From NCBI RefSeq assembly GCF_019795295.1, contig NZ_JAIMCG010000009.1:1-64000 (forward strand): a stretch of DNA of 64,000 bases, given 5' to 3'. The DNA comes from Cupriavidus sp. AU9028. GTDB lineage: Bacteria; Pseudomonadota; Gammaproteobacteria; Burkholderiales; Burkholderiaceae. Below are positions 51,355 through 60,177 of this stretch, piece after piece. The notes under the pieces are model-generated. The model was not told the DNA's origin and ran no database searches. It saw nothing but the letters and a program-made list of their open reading frames with translations. Numbering within the stretch: position 1 is the first letter of the stretch; each line of letters opens with the position of its first letter. The position numbers and the translations under genes are program-made.

Positions 51355-52403
51355 TCTTCGTCTTCCACATGTTTGCTGGTCAGCGAACGCCAGAGCAGCA
51401 CCGGAATGATCAGCGTGAACACGATCACCTCCTTGAAGGCGCTCGCCCAGAACGACGAGTATGACTCGAGCAACCCGACCAGCAGCGCGCCCGCGGCGGC
51501 GACCGGATAGCTGACAAGTCCGCCGACGATCGCGCCGACGAAGCCCTTCAGGCCGATCAGGAAACCGGATTCGTAGTAGACCGTGGTCAGCGGCGCGATC
51601 AGCACGCCGCACAGCGCCCCCATTGCCGCGGCCAGCGTGAACGAGAGCCGGCCCGCCTGCGTGGTGCCGATGCCGACCAGGCGCGCGCCCAGCCGATTGA
51701 CCGCGGTGGCGCGCAGTGCCTTGCCGGTCAGGGTACGGTCGAAGTAGAAGTACAGCGCGCCGATCAGCAGCGCGGACACCGCGACGACCCACAGGCTCTG
51801 TCCCGAGATCGACAGCGCGCCGACTTCGAAGCGCGCGTCGGAGAACGGCGTGGTGCGCGAGCCTTCGGCGCCGAACATCACCAGCCCGAGGCCGACCAGC
51901 GCGAAGTGCACGCCGACGGAAACGATCAGCAGCACCAGCGTGCTGGCCTCGGCCAGCGGCTGGTAGGCGATCCGGTACAGCATCGGACCCATCGGCACCA
52001 CGATCAGCAGCGTCAGCGCGATCTGGGCCAGCATCGGCATCGCCTGCGCGCCATAGTTCTGCGCCAGCAGATGCACCGCCAGCGGAAACGCCAGGTACTT
52101 GCCGGCGAGCACGGCAAGGCGGCGGGCGGCGTCGCGGCGCAGCTCCGCGTTGCGCAGCACGGCGGCCGCATCGTAGAGAAAGGTGAGCACACCCATGGCC
52201 AGCAGCAGCCAGGAGGTCTTCGGCGCGTGGCCGGCCTGCATCACGGCCAGCGTCAGCGCGCCAAAGGCGACGAACTCCCCCTGGGGAATGAAGATCACCC
52301 GCGTGACCGAAAACACCAGCACCAGGGCCAGTGCCAGCAAGGCGTAGATCGCGCCGGAGGTGATGCCGTCCTGCGCGAGGATGGCGGCAATCGAAAGGTC
52401 CAT
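51351..52403 (-). CDS. livH: Branched-chain-type ABC transporter permease LivH (first operon)
   Basis: Inner-membrane permease subunit, 350 aa, longer than the usual ~300 aa because of an extra charged loop near residues 75-105 (LRNAELRRDAARR). Core LivH motifs include DGITSGAIYALLALALVLVF and GLKGFVGAIVGGLVSYPVAA. The stop overlaps the livMG start. It follows livK at a distance of 251 bp, with a terminator in between, so the downstream genes may be expressed less than the binding protein. Confidence 0.92.
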   Translation of the reverse strand: MDLSIAAILAQDGITSGAIYALLALALVLVFSVTRVIFIPQGEFVAFGALTLAVMQAGHAPKTSWLLLAMGVLTFLYDAAAVLRNAELRRDAARRLAVLAGKYLAFPLAVHLLAQNYGAQAMPMLAQIALTLLIVVPMGPMLYRIAYQPLAEASTLVLLIVSVGVHFALVGLGLVMFGAEGSRTTPFSDARFEVGALSISGQSLWVVAVSALLIGALYFYFDRTLTGKALRATAVNRLGARLVGIGTTQAGRLSFTLAAAMGALCGVLIAPLTTVYYESGFLIGLKGFVGAIVGGLVSYPVAAAGALLVGLLESYSSFWASAFKEVIVFTLIIPVLLWRSLTSKHVEDEE

Positions 52404-52548
52404 TGTCTGCCCGAGGTGTAGGAATTGGGGCCGGCACGCGGCTGACCGTTCTCGTCCGCCGGCCGTAGGAGGGTCGGTAGATTACGAAATAGTAAACACC
52501 TTACGCATAGCGGAAATCCGCGCGAACCCTAGTGCCCGGTCCGAAAAC

Positions 52549-52575
52549 AAAAAAGGCGCATGGCCTGCATGCGCC
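52549..52575 (-). terminator. Intrinsic terminator between livK and livH
   Basis: GGCGCATG and CATGCGCC form an 8-bp stem with a five-base loop (52555-52575). Read on the minus strand it is followed by six T residues (52554-52549). It lies inside the operon, which may lower permease and ATPase expression relative to LivK. Confidence 0.75.
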
Positions 52576-52654
52576 CGGATCTGGGCTGCGAGGACCGGGC
52601 GAATCGGGCGACGGATCGCCTCGGCCCTTCCCGGACTGCAGTCTTCCCTCGTCC

Positions 52655-53806
52655 TTATTGCCCCAGCAGCTTCCACTTGCCGTCGGCGATCTGCACCATC
52701 ACGCGCGCGCGGTTGTCCATGCCGAGGTGGTCGGTCGGCGACATCGTGACGATGCCGTGCGACACCGGCAGCTCCCTGGTCTGCTCCAGCGCGTCGCGCA
52801 GTGCCTTGCGGAATTCCGGCGTGCCGGGCTGCGCCTTCTTCAGCGCCTCGGGGATGGCGCGCTCCAGCAACAGGCCGGCGTCCCACGCATGGCCGCCGAA
52901 GGTCGAGACCTGGCCGCCGAACGTCTTCTCGTAGGCGGTCTTGTACGCCATCGCCGGCTTCTTGACCGGGTTGCTGTCGGGCAGCTGCTCGGCCACCAGC
53001 AGCGGACCGGCCGGCAGCAGCGTGCCTTCGCAATCCTTGCCGCAGACCCGCAGGAAGTCGGGGTTGGCGATGCCGTGGGTCTGGTAGACCTTGCCCTTGA
53101 AACCGCGCTCCTTCAGTGCCTTGGCGGGCAGCGCGGACGGCGTGCCGGAGCCGGCGATCAGCACGGCGTCGGCATTGCTCGCCATGATCTTCAGCACCTG
53201 GCCGGTTACCGAGGTATCGGTGCGGGCGAAGCGCTCCTGCGCGACCATCTTGATCTGGCGCGGCCCGGCGACCTTGGTGAACTCCTGCGCCCAGCTCTCG
53301 CCATAGGCGTCGGCGAAGCCGATGAAGGCCACGGTCTTCACCTTGTTGCGGCTCATATGCTCGGCGATCGCCTCGGCCATCAGCGAATCGTTCTGCGGGG
53401 TCTTGAAGACCCAGGCGCGCTTGGCATCCATCGGCTCGATGATGCGGGCGGACGCGGCCATGCTGATCATCGGCGTGCTGCTCTCGGCGACCACGTCGAC
53501 CATCGCCAGCGAATTGGGCGTGACGGTGGAGCCGACGATTGCGTCGACCTTGTCCTCGGTGATCAGCTTGCGGGTGTTCTTGACCGCGGTGGTGCTGTCG
53601 GAGGCGTCGTCGAGCACGATGTACTCGACCTTCTTGCCGCCGATCTCCTTGGGCAGCAGGCCGAAGGTATTGCGCTCCGGGATGCCGAGCGAGGCGGCCG
53701 GCCCGGTCGCCGAGACCGTGACCCCGATCTTGACCTGGGCGTGGGCGATGCCGGCGAACAGCGAGGCGGCGGCGAGGGCCAGCAGGCTGGCGCGCTTGAA
53801 ATTCAT
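52655..53806 (-). CDS. livK: Liv-type ABC transporter substrate-binding protein (first operon)
   Basis: Periplasmic binding protein, 383 aa, with a signal peptide (ALAAASLFAGIAHA before QVKIGVTV). The conserved start KIGVTVSATGPAASLG and GSTVTPNSLAM place it in the Leu/Ile/Val binding family; the overall look is closer to members linked with aromatic-acid uptake, but this is a weak inference. A pair of cysteines (VCGKDCEG) may form a disulfide. The ATG at 53806 has AAGGAG upstream. First gene of its operon, with a TetR-type dyad 173 bp upstream. Confidence 0.9.
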   Translation of the reverse strand: MNFKRASLLALAAASLFAGIAHAQVKIGVTVSATGPAASLGIPERNTFGLLPKEIGGKKVEYIVLDDASDSTTAVKNTRKLITEDKVDAIVGSTVTPNSLAMVDVVAESSTPMISMAASARIIEPMDAKRAWVFKTPQNDSLMAEAIAEHMSRNKVKTVAFIGFADAYGESWAQEFTKVAGPRQIKMVAQERFARTDTSVTGQVLKIMASNADAVLIAGSGTPSALPAKALKERGFKGKVYQTHGIANPDFLRVCGKDCEGTLLPAGPLLVAEQLPDSNPVKKPAMAYKTAYEKTFGGQVSTFGGHAWDAGLLLERAIPEALKKAQPGTPEFRKALRDALEQTRELPVSHGIVTMSPTDHLGMDNRARVMVQIADGKWKLLGQ

Positions 53807-54117
53807 CTTGTCTCCTTCGTCTGCAGCGCTCGGGTAGGTCCGCGCGCGGCACGAAGGCCGCGGCTGCCTCTCGTTATTCTGTTGCCGGCTGTCCCGGCGC
53901 GGATGGCTGCGGTATCCGGACCGGCTGGTCGCCGCGGCATGTTGCCGTGACCCATTGCCGTGGCTTGTCGCCTGATTCCCCGACCGAGCGGTCGGGAATG
54001 CGAACCGAGTCTAACACAGGGCCTTGTGGCGCCAAGGCAGGATTAACCCGCATCGCAACACGGCCGGGTGGGACAGCGCACGATCCTCCGCCCCTCCCAG
54101 GACAGTCGAGCGGCCGT
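53807..54117. other. 311-bp gap upstream of livK
   Basis: Holds the promoter region of the first liv operon. A strong dyad is present at 53979-53996; no gene is supported. Confidence 0.5.
53979..53996. promoter_or_regulatory. TetR-type operator-like dyad
   Basis: CCCGACCG-AG-CGGTCGGG is a perfect 8-bp inverted repeat. ACCG..CGGT dyads of this kind are bound by TetR-family regulators such as PaaR. No TetR gene is in the window, so any regulator would be encoded elsewhere. Confidence 0.45.
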
Positions 54118-54897
54118 TCAACCGACGAAGGCATCCCAGGCGGTCTTCAGGATCAGCGCGCTGACCACGAAGATGAACACCTTGCGCACGAAGGCGCTGC
54201 CATGCCGCAGCGCCAGCTTGCTGCCGACCTGGCTGCCGCCGATATTGCCCACCGCCATCACCAGGCCCAGCTCCCACCAGATGTGGCCCTTCGATGCGAG
54301 CAGCAGCAGCGCCGCAAGGTTCGTCGCCAGATTGACCAGCTTGGTCGAGGCGGCCGCGTGCAGGAAGTCGTAGCCGAATACCCGCACGAACAGGATCATC
54401 AGGAAACTGCCGGTGCCCGGGCCGAAGATGCCGTCATAGAAGCCGATCACCCCGCCTCCCAGCAGCGCGGCCAGCCGCTCGCGGCCGCCGGACAACGCCG
54501 GCGCGTGATCCACGCCCAGGTCCTTCTTCGCCACCGTGTAGACCAGCAGCACGCCAAGCACGAAGGGCAGCGCCTTGCGCATTGGCTCGGCGGGCAGCAG
54601 CGTCAGCGCATAGGCGCCGGCCATCGAACAGAGGAAGGCGGTCACCACCGCCGGACCGGTTGCGCTCCAGTAGATGCGTACCTGCCTGGCGTAGCGCAGC
54701 GCCGCGGTCGAGGTGCCGGCGAAGGAGGCGACCTTGGTGGTGCCGATCAGCGTCGCCGGTGCGTGGTTCGGCAAGGCGGAGAAGATCGCGGGAATCTGGA
54801 TCAGCCCGCCGCCGCCAGCGACGGCGTCGATCAGGCCAGCCAGAAAGGCCGCGGCGAACAGGAAGACGAATTCCGGCGGAATATCGAAGGAGAACAT
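54118..54897 (-). CDS. TauE/SafE-family (DUF81) membrane permease
   Basis: Inner-membrane protein of 259 aa with seven to eight hydrophobic segments. The family motifs are LIDAVAGGGGLIQIPA in the first half and FYDGIFGPGTGSFLM in the second, typical of putative sulfite/organosulfonate exporters. The ATG at 54897 is chosen because the first membrane segment follows it closely. No sulfur gene is adjacent, so the substrate is unknown. Confidence 0.88.
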   Translation of the reverse strand: MFSFDIPPEFVFLFAAAFLAGLIDAVAGGGGLIQIPAIFSALPNHAPATLIGTTKVASFAGTSTAALRYARQVRIYWSATGPAVVTAFLCSMAGAYALTLLPAEPMRKALPFVLGVLLVYTVAKKDLGVDHAPALSGGRERLAALLGGGVIGFYDGIFGPGTGSFLMILFVRVFGYDFLHAAASTKLVNLATNLAALLLLASKGHIWWELGLVMAVGNIGGSQVGSKLALRHGSAFVRKVFIFVVSALILKTAWDAFVG

Positions 54898-54994
54898 CGG
54901 CAGGCAATTGCGTAAGGGATCGTGAAACAGGGCAGGTGCGGGGCCGTCTCGGGCGAAGGGACTTGCCCGCGCCCGGGCCGCTCGGTGTGCCGGG

Positions 54995-55471
54995 TCAGCG
55001 CAGCACTTTCGCCGCGGGGGCCAGGTCGCGGTGCCACAGGCCGTCCGGCAGCGGCTGGACCATGGCGGCATCGGCGTCATCCGGGGCGGGAGCAAGTGCC
55101 GGCGCCAGCAGCAGATGGCGCACGCCATGTGCGCGACACCAGTCGGCCAGCCAGTTGCGGCAGGCGGCAAGCAGCAGCGCCCGATACGCGGGCTCCGCGA
55201 CGCTCCCGCTCCACCACTCCGCCGCCAGCACGGCCAGGCCGCCCAGATCCAGCCTTGGCAGCAGATGCACCGGCATGCACGCCGACCACGCTCCTCCTGC
55301 CTGCGCGAGCAGGCACAGGCCCAGCTCGGGACGGTCGAGCAGACGGCACAACGCCTCGTCGCGGCCGCGCCGGGCGATCGCCGGCAAGGGATGGCGCGCC
55401 TGCAGCCAGGCGGCCAGCGCTTCCCGGTCGGCGCGGGTGGCCGCGCGAACGCTGACAGTGGCGTCGGTCAT
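54995..55471 (-). CDS. Putative GNAT-like N-acetyltransferase
   Basis: Predicted soluble protein of 158 aa. The N terminus (VSVRAATRADREALAAWLQ) is typical of GNAT acetyltransferases and LAVLAAEWWSGSVAEPAYRALLLAACRNWL fits a C-terminal helix. The usual R/QxxGxG/A CoA loop is not clear, so the family call is tentative. The start is uncertain: ATG at 55471 (no SD) is used, and an ATG at 55615 would add 48 Pro/Ser-rich residues. It lies 97 bp upstream of the TauE-type gene on the same strand. Confidence 0.5.
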   Translation of the reverse strand: MTDATVSVRAATRADREALAAWLQARHPLPAIARRGRDEALCRLLDRPELGLCLLAQAGGAWSACMPVHLLPRLDLGGLAVLAAEWWSGSVAEPAYRALLLAACRNWLADWCRAHGVRHLLLAPALAPAPDDADAAMVQPLPDGLWHRDLAPAAKVLR

Positions 55472-56024
55472 GGCGCGGTCAGGGGAAGCGAGGGAGGGGG
55501 CGAGGCGGGAGGCGTCCCCGCCAGGCGGCGAGAAGGAGCCGTCAGGCGAGGCAACGCCGCCGGCGTCGTCCGGAGAGAGCCGGTCGGCAGGGAACCGAGG
55601 GATGGGAGCAGGCATGGTGCACCAGAAGGAGGCCTGCATTGTCGCATGCCGCCAATGCGGCCATCGGGGCGCAGCGATCGCAATGTGGCGGATTCCAGAC
55701 GCAGAGCCGGTCTGGCGTGCCGACCCCTTGCAATGGCGGCGAGGCCAAATAAAAAGGGCGTTGGCGGGTTTCCCGTCAACGCCCTTCCTTTTATTACGCT
55801 GCTTCCTCACGGAATGTCCATCGTGGGTGCGCGCTCTCGTCTCCTCGCTTCCGCCTCCAGTTAACCTGCGAAAACCGTGGCTCCAATGTAACGAAGCGGT
55901 GCGCGAGGGACAAGCTGGGAAAACCCTAGCCCCAAAAGCGGGCATGTGGGCTGGGGGTCACGCCCCCGGCGCCTGCTCGGCATTGGCGCCGCATGCCCTC
56001 TCCCCCGCCAACTCCCCGCCCGAA
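55472..56024. other. 553-bp gap between the GNAT-like gene and livM
   Basis: Contains the terminator of the second liv operon (55756-55784). The rest shows no supportable gene; an N-terminal extension of the GNAT-like gene back to 55615 is possible. Confidence 0.5.
55751..55792. terminator. Bidirectional terminator after the second liv operon
   Basis: A 13-bp stem (55756-55768 with 55772-55784, one G-T pair) has a three-base loop, AAAAA on the left and TTCCTTTT on the right. It works in both orientations and lies about 240 bp past the livM stop. Confidence 0.8.
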
Positions 56025-57086
56025 TCAGCGCCGCATCCTCTCCCACAGCGCCTGCAACTCGCCCATGATCCCGCGCCGGAACGTCAGCACGCAGATCACG
56101 AAGATGATGCCGGTGACCATGCTGACCGACTCGCCGAGCGAGCCGAACCACTCCACGCCCGTGGTGCGGGCCAGGAAGCTGCCGATGTCGCCCAGCTTGT
56201 TTTCCAGCGCGACGATCACGAAGGCGCCGACCAGCGGCCCGGACAGCGTGCCGAGCCCGCCGACCAGCGTCATCAGGATCACCATGCCGGACATCGACCA
56301 GTGCACGTCCGTCAGCGTCTCGAAACCCAGCACCAGCGCCTTGATCGAGCCTGCCAGGCCGGACAGCGCGGCGGAGATCACGAAGGCGGTCAACTTGAAG
56401 CGGTCGGTGTCATAGCCCAGCGAGATCGCGCGCGGCTCGTTTTCCTTGATCGCCTTCAGGATCTGCCCGAACGGCGAATGCACCGTGCGCACGATCAGCG
56501 CGAAGGCCGCGACCAGGATGACCAGCGCCACGTAGTACAGCGTCATGTCGTCCGACAGCGGCACCACGCCGAACAGGTCTCCGCGAGGGATGCCCTGCAG
56601 CCCGTCCTCGCCGCCCGTGAACGGCGCCTGCAGGCACAGGAAGAACAGCATCTGCGCCAGCGCCAGCGTGATCATCGAGAAATAGATGCCCTGGCGGCGG
56701 ATGGCCAGGGCGCCGACCACATAGCCAAGCACCGCACCGGCGCCGGTGCCCAGCAGCAGCCCGACTTCCGGCGTCACGCCCCACTCCTTCATCGCATGGC
56801 CTGCCACGTAGCCCGCACCGCCGAAGAAAGCCGCATGTCCGAACGAGAGCAGCCCGGTGTAGCCGATCAGCAGGTTGAACGCGCAGGCAAACAGCGCGAA
56901 GCACAGTACCTTGAGCACGAACACCGGGTACGCCCCTGCCACGGGTGCCAGCACCAGCGCGAGCAGCAGCAGGCCATACATCGACAGCGGTACCCATCTG
57001 CGCGCACCGCCCTCGCGCCCGGCGGCGCGGCCGTCCGGCCCCGCGCCCGCCATCGTGTTGTCGATCTTGCCGCTTGGCATGTCCAT
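56025..57086 (-). CDS. livM: Branched-chain-type ABC transporter permease LivM (second operon)
   Basis: Inner-membrane permease, 353 aa, separate from any ATPase domain in contrast to the first operon. Motifs include IGYTGLLSFGHAAFFGGAGYVAG and TLVGGLGTLSGPLVGAF. The N-terminal 30 residues are hydrophilic. The ATG at 57086 shares one base with the livH stop (TGATG). Last gene of the second liv operon. Confidence 0.93.
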   Translation of the reverse strand: MDMPSGKIDNTMAGAGPDGRAAGREGGARRWVPLSMYGLLLLALVLAPVAGAYPVFVLKVLCFALFACAFNLLIGYTGLLSFGHAAFFGGAGYVAGHAMKEWGVTPEVGLLLGTGAGAVLGYVVGALAIRRQGIYFSMITLALAQMLFFLCLQAPFTGGEDGLQGIPRGDLFGVVPLSDDMTLYYVALVILVAAFALIVRTVHSPFGQILKAIKENEPRAISLGYDTDRFKLTAFVISAALSGLAGSIKALVLGFETLTDVHWSMSGMVILMTLVGGLGTLSGPLVGAFVIVALENKLGDIGSFLARTTGVEWFGSLGESVSMVTGIIFVICVLTFRRGIMGELQALWERMRR

Positions 57087-57970
57087 CACTTCTCCCTCCC
57101 GAACAGCCCTGCCGGTCGCAGCAGCAGCACGATCACCATGATCAGGAACACCACCGTCGACGACGCCTCGGGATAGAACACCTTGGTGAAGCCCTCGACC
57201 ACGCCCAGGCCCAGGCCCGTGATGATCGAGCCGAGGATCGACCCCATGCCGCCGATCACCACCACGGCGAAGACGACGATGATCAGGTTCTGCCCCATCA
57301 GCGGCGAGATCTGGATCACCGGTGCGGCCAGCACGCCGGCGAACGCCGCCAGTGCCACGCCGAAGCCATAGGTGAGCGTTACCATCAGCGGCACGTTGAT
57401 GCCGAACGCTTCCACCAGTTTCGGATTCTCGGTACCGGCGCGCAGATAGGCGCCCAGCTTGGTCTTCTCGATCATGTACCAGGTCGCCAGGCACACCACC
57501 AGCGACGCGACCACGACCCACGCGCGGTAGTTGGGCAGGATCATGAAGCCGAGGTTCGATGCGCCGGACAGTGCCTCGGGCGGCGAGTACGGCAGGCCGG
57601 ACACCCCGTAGATCGAACGGAACACGCCCTCGATCACCAGCGTGATGCCCAGCGTCAGCAGCAGCCCGTAGATATGGTCGAGCTTGTAGATCCAGCGCAG
57701 CATGGTCTTTTCGATGACCACGCCGATCACGGCCACCACCAGCGGGGCAAGCAGCAGCATCACCCAGTAGTTCAGGCCGGCGTACTCCATGCCCATCCAC
57801 GCCAGCACCGCGCCGAGCATGAACAGCGCTCCGTGCGCGAAGTTGATGACATTGAGCAGGCCGAAGATCACCGCCAGCCCGAGGCTCAGCATCGCGTAGA
57901 AGGCCCCGTTGACGAGCCCCAGCAGCAACTGGGACAACAGGGCCGGCAGGGGAATACCGAAGAGTTCCAT
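57086..57970 (-). CDS. livH: Branched-chain-type ABC transporter permease LivH (second operon)
   Basis: Inner-membrane permease, 294 aa, with LVNGAFYAMLSLGLAVIFGL and NVINFAHGALFMLGA near the N terminus and VVIGGMGSILGSIITGLGLG towards the C terminus, all standard for LivH. The ATG at 57970 is used; a GTG at 57973 is the adjacent alternative. It follows livK by 139 bp and is coupled to livM by a one-base overlap. Confidence 0.93.
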   Translation of the reverse strand: MELFGIPLPALLSQLLLGLVNGAFYAMLSLGLAVIFGLLNVINFAHGALFMLGAVLAWMGMEYAGLNYWVMLLLAPLVVAVIGVVIEKTMLRWIYKLDHIYGLLLTLGITLVIEGVFRSIYGVSGLPYSPPEALSGASNLGFMILPNYRAWVVVASLVVCLATWYMIEKTKLGAYLRAGTENPKLVEAFGINVPLMVTLTYGFGVALAAFAGVLAAPVIQISPLMGQNLIIVVFAVVVIGGMGSILGSIITGLGLGVVEGFTKVFYPEASSTVVFLIMVIVLLLRPAGLFGREK

Positions 57971-58109
57971 CACAGCGGTCCGGCCAGTTGGCGCCGAAGG
58001 GACTGCCGCGCGTCAGCCCGCGGGCTGTGCGGCGGTGTCCCCCGGCGCCGGTCGTTGATGGTGCGGCCCGGACCCGCCGCTGCAAGGCGGCGGGCCCCGG
58101 CCTCCGTCA

Positions 58110-59318
58110 TTACTTCTTCAGCAGCGAGCACTTCGATTCCGCCGGCGTGGTGAACGCCTGGTCGCCCGGAATCGTCGCGACCACCTTCAGGTAGTCCCAC
58201 GGCTTCTTCGACTCTTTGGCCGTCTTCACCTGCATCAGGTACATGTCATGCACGAAGCGGCCGTCGGCGCGGATCTGGCCCTTGGCGTAGAAGTCGTTGA
58301 TCTGCATCTTCTTCAGCTCGGCCATCACCTTGTCCGGATCGTCGGTCTTGGCCGTCTCGACCGCCTTCAGATAGGTGCGGATCGCCGAGTAATCGGCCGC
58401 CTGCAGGCTGCTCGGCATCTTCTTGTTCTTCTCGAAGAAGCGCGTGGCGAACTTGCGCGTCTCGTCGTTCATGTCCCAGTACCAGCTGTCGGTCATCAGG
58501 AGGCCTTCGGTGTTGCGCAGTCCGAGGCTGTGCACATCGTTGATGAACATCAGCAGGCCGGCGATCTTCATCGAGTTGGTGATGCCGAACTCCTTGGCCG
58601 CCTTGATCGAATTGATGGTGTCGCCGCCGGCATTGGCCAGCCCCAGGATCTGCGCCTTCGACGCCTGTGCCTGCAGCAGGAACGACGAGAAGTCCGACGC
58701 CGACAGCGGATGGCGGACCTGGCCGACAACCTGGCCACCATTGGCCTTGACCACTGCCGAGGTATCGTTCTCCAGCGAATGGCCGAAGGCGTAGTCCGCG
58801 GTCAGGAAGAACCACGACTTGCCGCCCTGCTTGACCACCGCGCTGCCGGTGCCCTTGGCCAGTGCCACCGTGTCATAGGCGTAGTGCACCGTGTACGGCG
58901 AGCATTCCTCGTTGGTCAGCCGCGCCGTGCCCGCGCCGATGTTGATATAGACGCGCTTCTTTTCCTGCGCGACCTTGTTCATCGCCAGCGCGGTGCCGGA
59001 GTTGGTGCCGCCCAGCAGCATGTCCAGGCCCGCCTGGTCCATCCATTCGCGCGCCTTCGAGGCGGCGATGTCGGCCTTGTTCTGGTGGTCCCCCGACAGG
59101 ATTTCGATCGGCTTGCCCAGCACCTTGCCGCCCGCATCCTCGACCGCCATGCGCACGGCTTCCAGACCCGCCTTGCCGTCGATATCCGCATAGAGGCTCG
59201 ACATGTCGGTGATGAAGCCGATCTTGACCGAATCGCCCGACACCTGGGCGCTTGCGGCGCCAGCCATCATCCCCGTGACGAGAGCCGCCGTGGCGGCAGC
59301 AAGCCGTTTCCTGTTCAT
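58110..59318 (-). CDS. livK: Liv-type ABC transporter substrate-binding protein (second operon)
   Basis: Periplasmic binding protein, 402 aa, with a signal peptide (ATAALVTGMMAGAASA). The mature part begins KIGFITDMSSLYADIDGKAG and has GGTNSGTALAMN and FFLTADYAFGHSLE, a pattern found in a branch of the family associated with aromatic or short-chain acid uptake; the ligand is not certain. The ATG at 59318 has AGGAG upstream. It is the third gene of livG-livF-livK-livH-livM. Confidence 0.92.
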   Translation of the reverse strand: MNRKRLAAATAALVTGMMAGAASAQVSGDSVKIGFITDMSSLYADIDGKAGLEAVRMAVEDAGGKVLGKPIEILSGDHQNKADIAASKAREWMDQAGLDMLLGGTNSGTALAMNKVAQEKKRVYINIGAGTARLTNEECSPYTVHYAYDTVALAKGTGSAVVKQGGKSWFFLTADYAFGHSLENDTSAVVKANGGQVVGQVRHPLSASDFSSFLLQAQASKAQILGLANAGGDTINSIKAAKEFGITNSMKIAGLLMFINDVHSLGLRNTEGLLMTDSWYWDMNDETRKFATRFFEKNKKMPSSLQAADYSAIRTYLKAVETAKTDDPDKVMAELKKMQINDFYAKGQIRADGRFVHDMYLMQVKTAKESKKPWDYLKVVATIPGDQAFTTPAESKCSLLKK

Positions 59319-59426
59319 TTTCCCTGTCTCCTGAATTGCGGCGGCATCGCGGCCGCCCGTACCTGCCGCCTGCCCGCTTTTTGGCAGCGAGCGCGACGGA
59401 CTGCCTTGCCGACCGGGCGCTTTGCG

Positions 59427-60161
59427 CTATACGCCCAGCAGTTCGTGCAACACCGGCATCTTTGGCTGCAGCTCGCTCGCCGCGAAGCGTTCGACGATGG
59501 TGCCGTGCTCCATCACATAGAAGCGGTCCGCCAGCGGCGCGGCGAAGCGGAAGTTCTGCTCCACCATGACCACCGTGTAGCCCTTCTTCTTCAGCGTCAG
59601 GATCATCCGTGCGAGCGCCTGCACGATGACAGGCGCCAGTCCTTCCGAAATCTCGTCGAGCAGCAGCAGGTTGGCGCCGGTGCGCAGGATGCGCGCGACC
59701 GCCAGCATCTGCTGCTCGCCGCCCGAGAGCCGCGTGCCCTGGCTGTTGCGGCGCTCCGCGAGGTTCGGGAACATCTGGTAGATCTCGTCCTCGCTCATGC
59801 TGTTGCTGTCGGACGTGCCCTTCAGGCGCGGCGGCAGCAGCAGGTTCTCCTCGCATGACAGGCTGGAGAAGATGCCGCGTTCCTCCGGGCAATAGCCGAT
59901 GCCGTAGTGCGCGATCTTGTGGGTGGGCAGATGAATGGTCTCGTTGCCGTTGATCCGGATCGAGCCCTTGCGCGTGCCGGTCAGCCCCATGATCGCGCGC
60001 AGCGTGGTGGTGCGGCCGGCGCCGTTGCGGCCCAGCAGCGTGACCACCTCGCCATGCTGCACGGTCAGGTCCACGCCGTGCAGGATGTGCGATTCGCCGT
60101 ACCAGGCCTGCAACCCGCGGATATCCAGCGCCGGCACTGCATCGTTGTGTTGGTTCGCCAT
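59427..60161 (-). CDS. livF: Branched-chain-type ABC transporter ATPase LivF (second operon), Walker A Lys replaced by Arg
   Basis: Cytoplasmic ATPase subunit of 244 aa. The signature LSGGEQQM and switch region VMVEQNFRFAAPLADRFYVME are normal. The Walker A reads GRNGAGRTTT: the phosphate-binding lysine is replaced by arginine at position 50 (codon read from 60012-60014). Walker B is LLLLDEISEGLAP where most LivF have LDEPTEGLAP. Because LivF works as a heterodimer with LivG, one altered site may still permit transport. It lies 16 bp downstream of livG. Confidence 0.93.
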   Translation of the reverse strand: MANQHNDAVPALDIRGLQAWYGESHILHGVDLTVQHGEVVTLLGRNGAGRTTTLRAIMGLTGTRKGSIRINGNETIHLPTHKIAHYGIGYCPEERGIFSSLSCEENLLLPPRLKGTSDSNSMSEDEIYQMFPNLAERRNSQGTRLSGGEQQMLAVARILRTGANLLLLDEISEGLAPVIVQALARMILTLKKKGYTVVMVEQNFRFAAPLADRFYVMEHGTIVERFAASELQPKMPVLHELLGV

Positions 60162-60177
60162 CGTGCCGTTCCTCTCC

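Noticed and set aside
55472-55945. Longer N terminus of the GNAT-like gene
   Set aside because: The extra residues are Pro/Ser/Gly-rich and cross the bidirectional terminator; no SD supports these starts.
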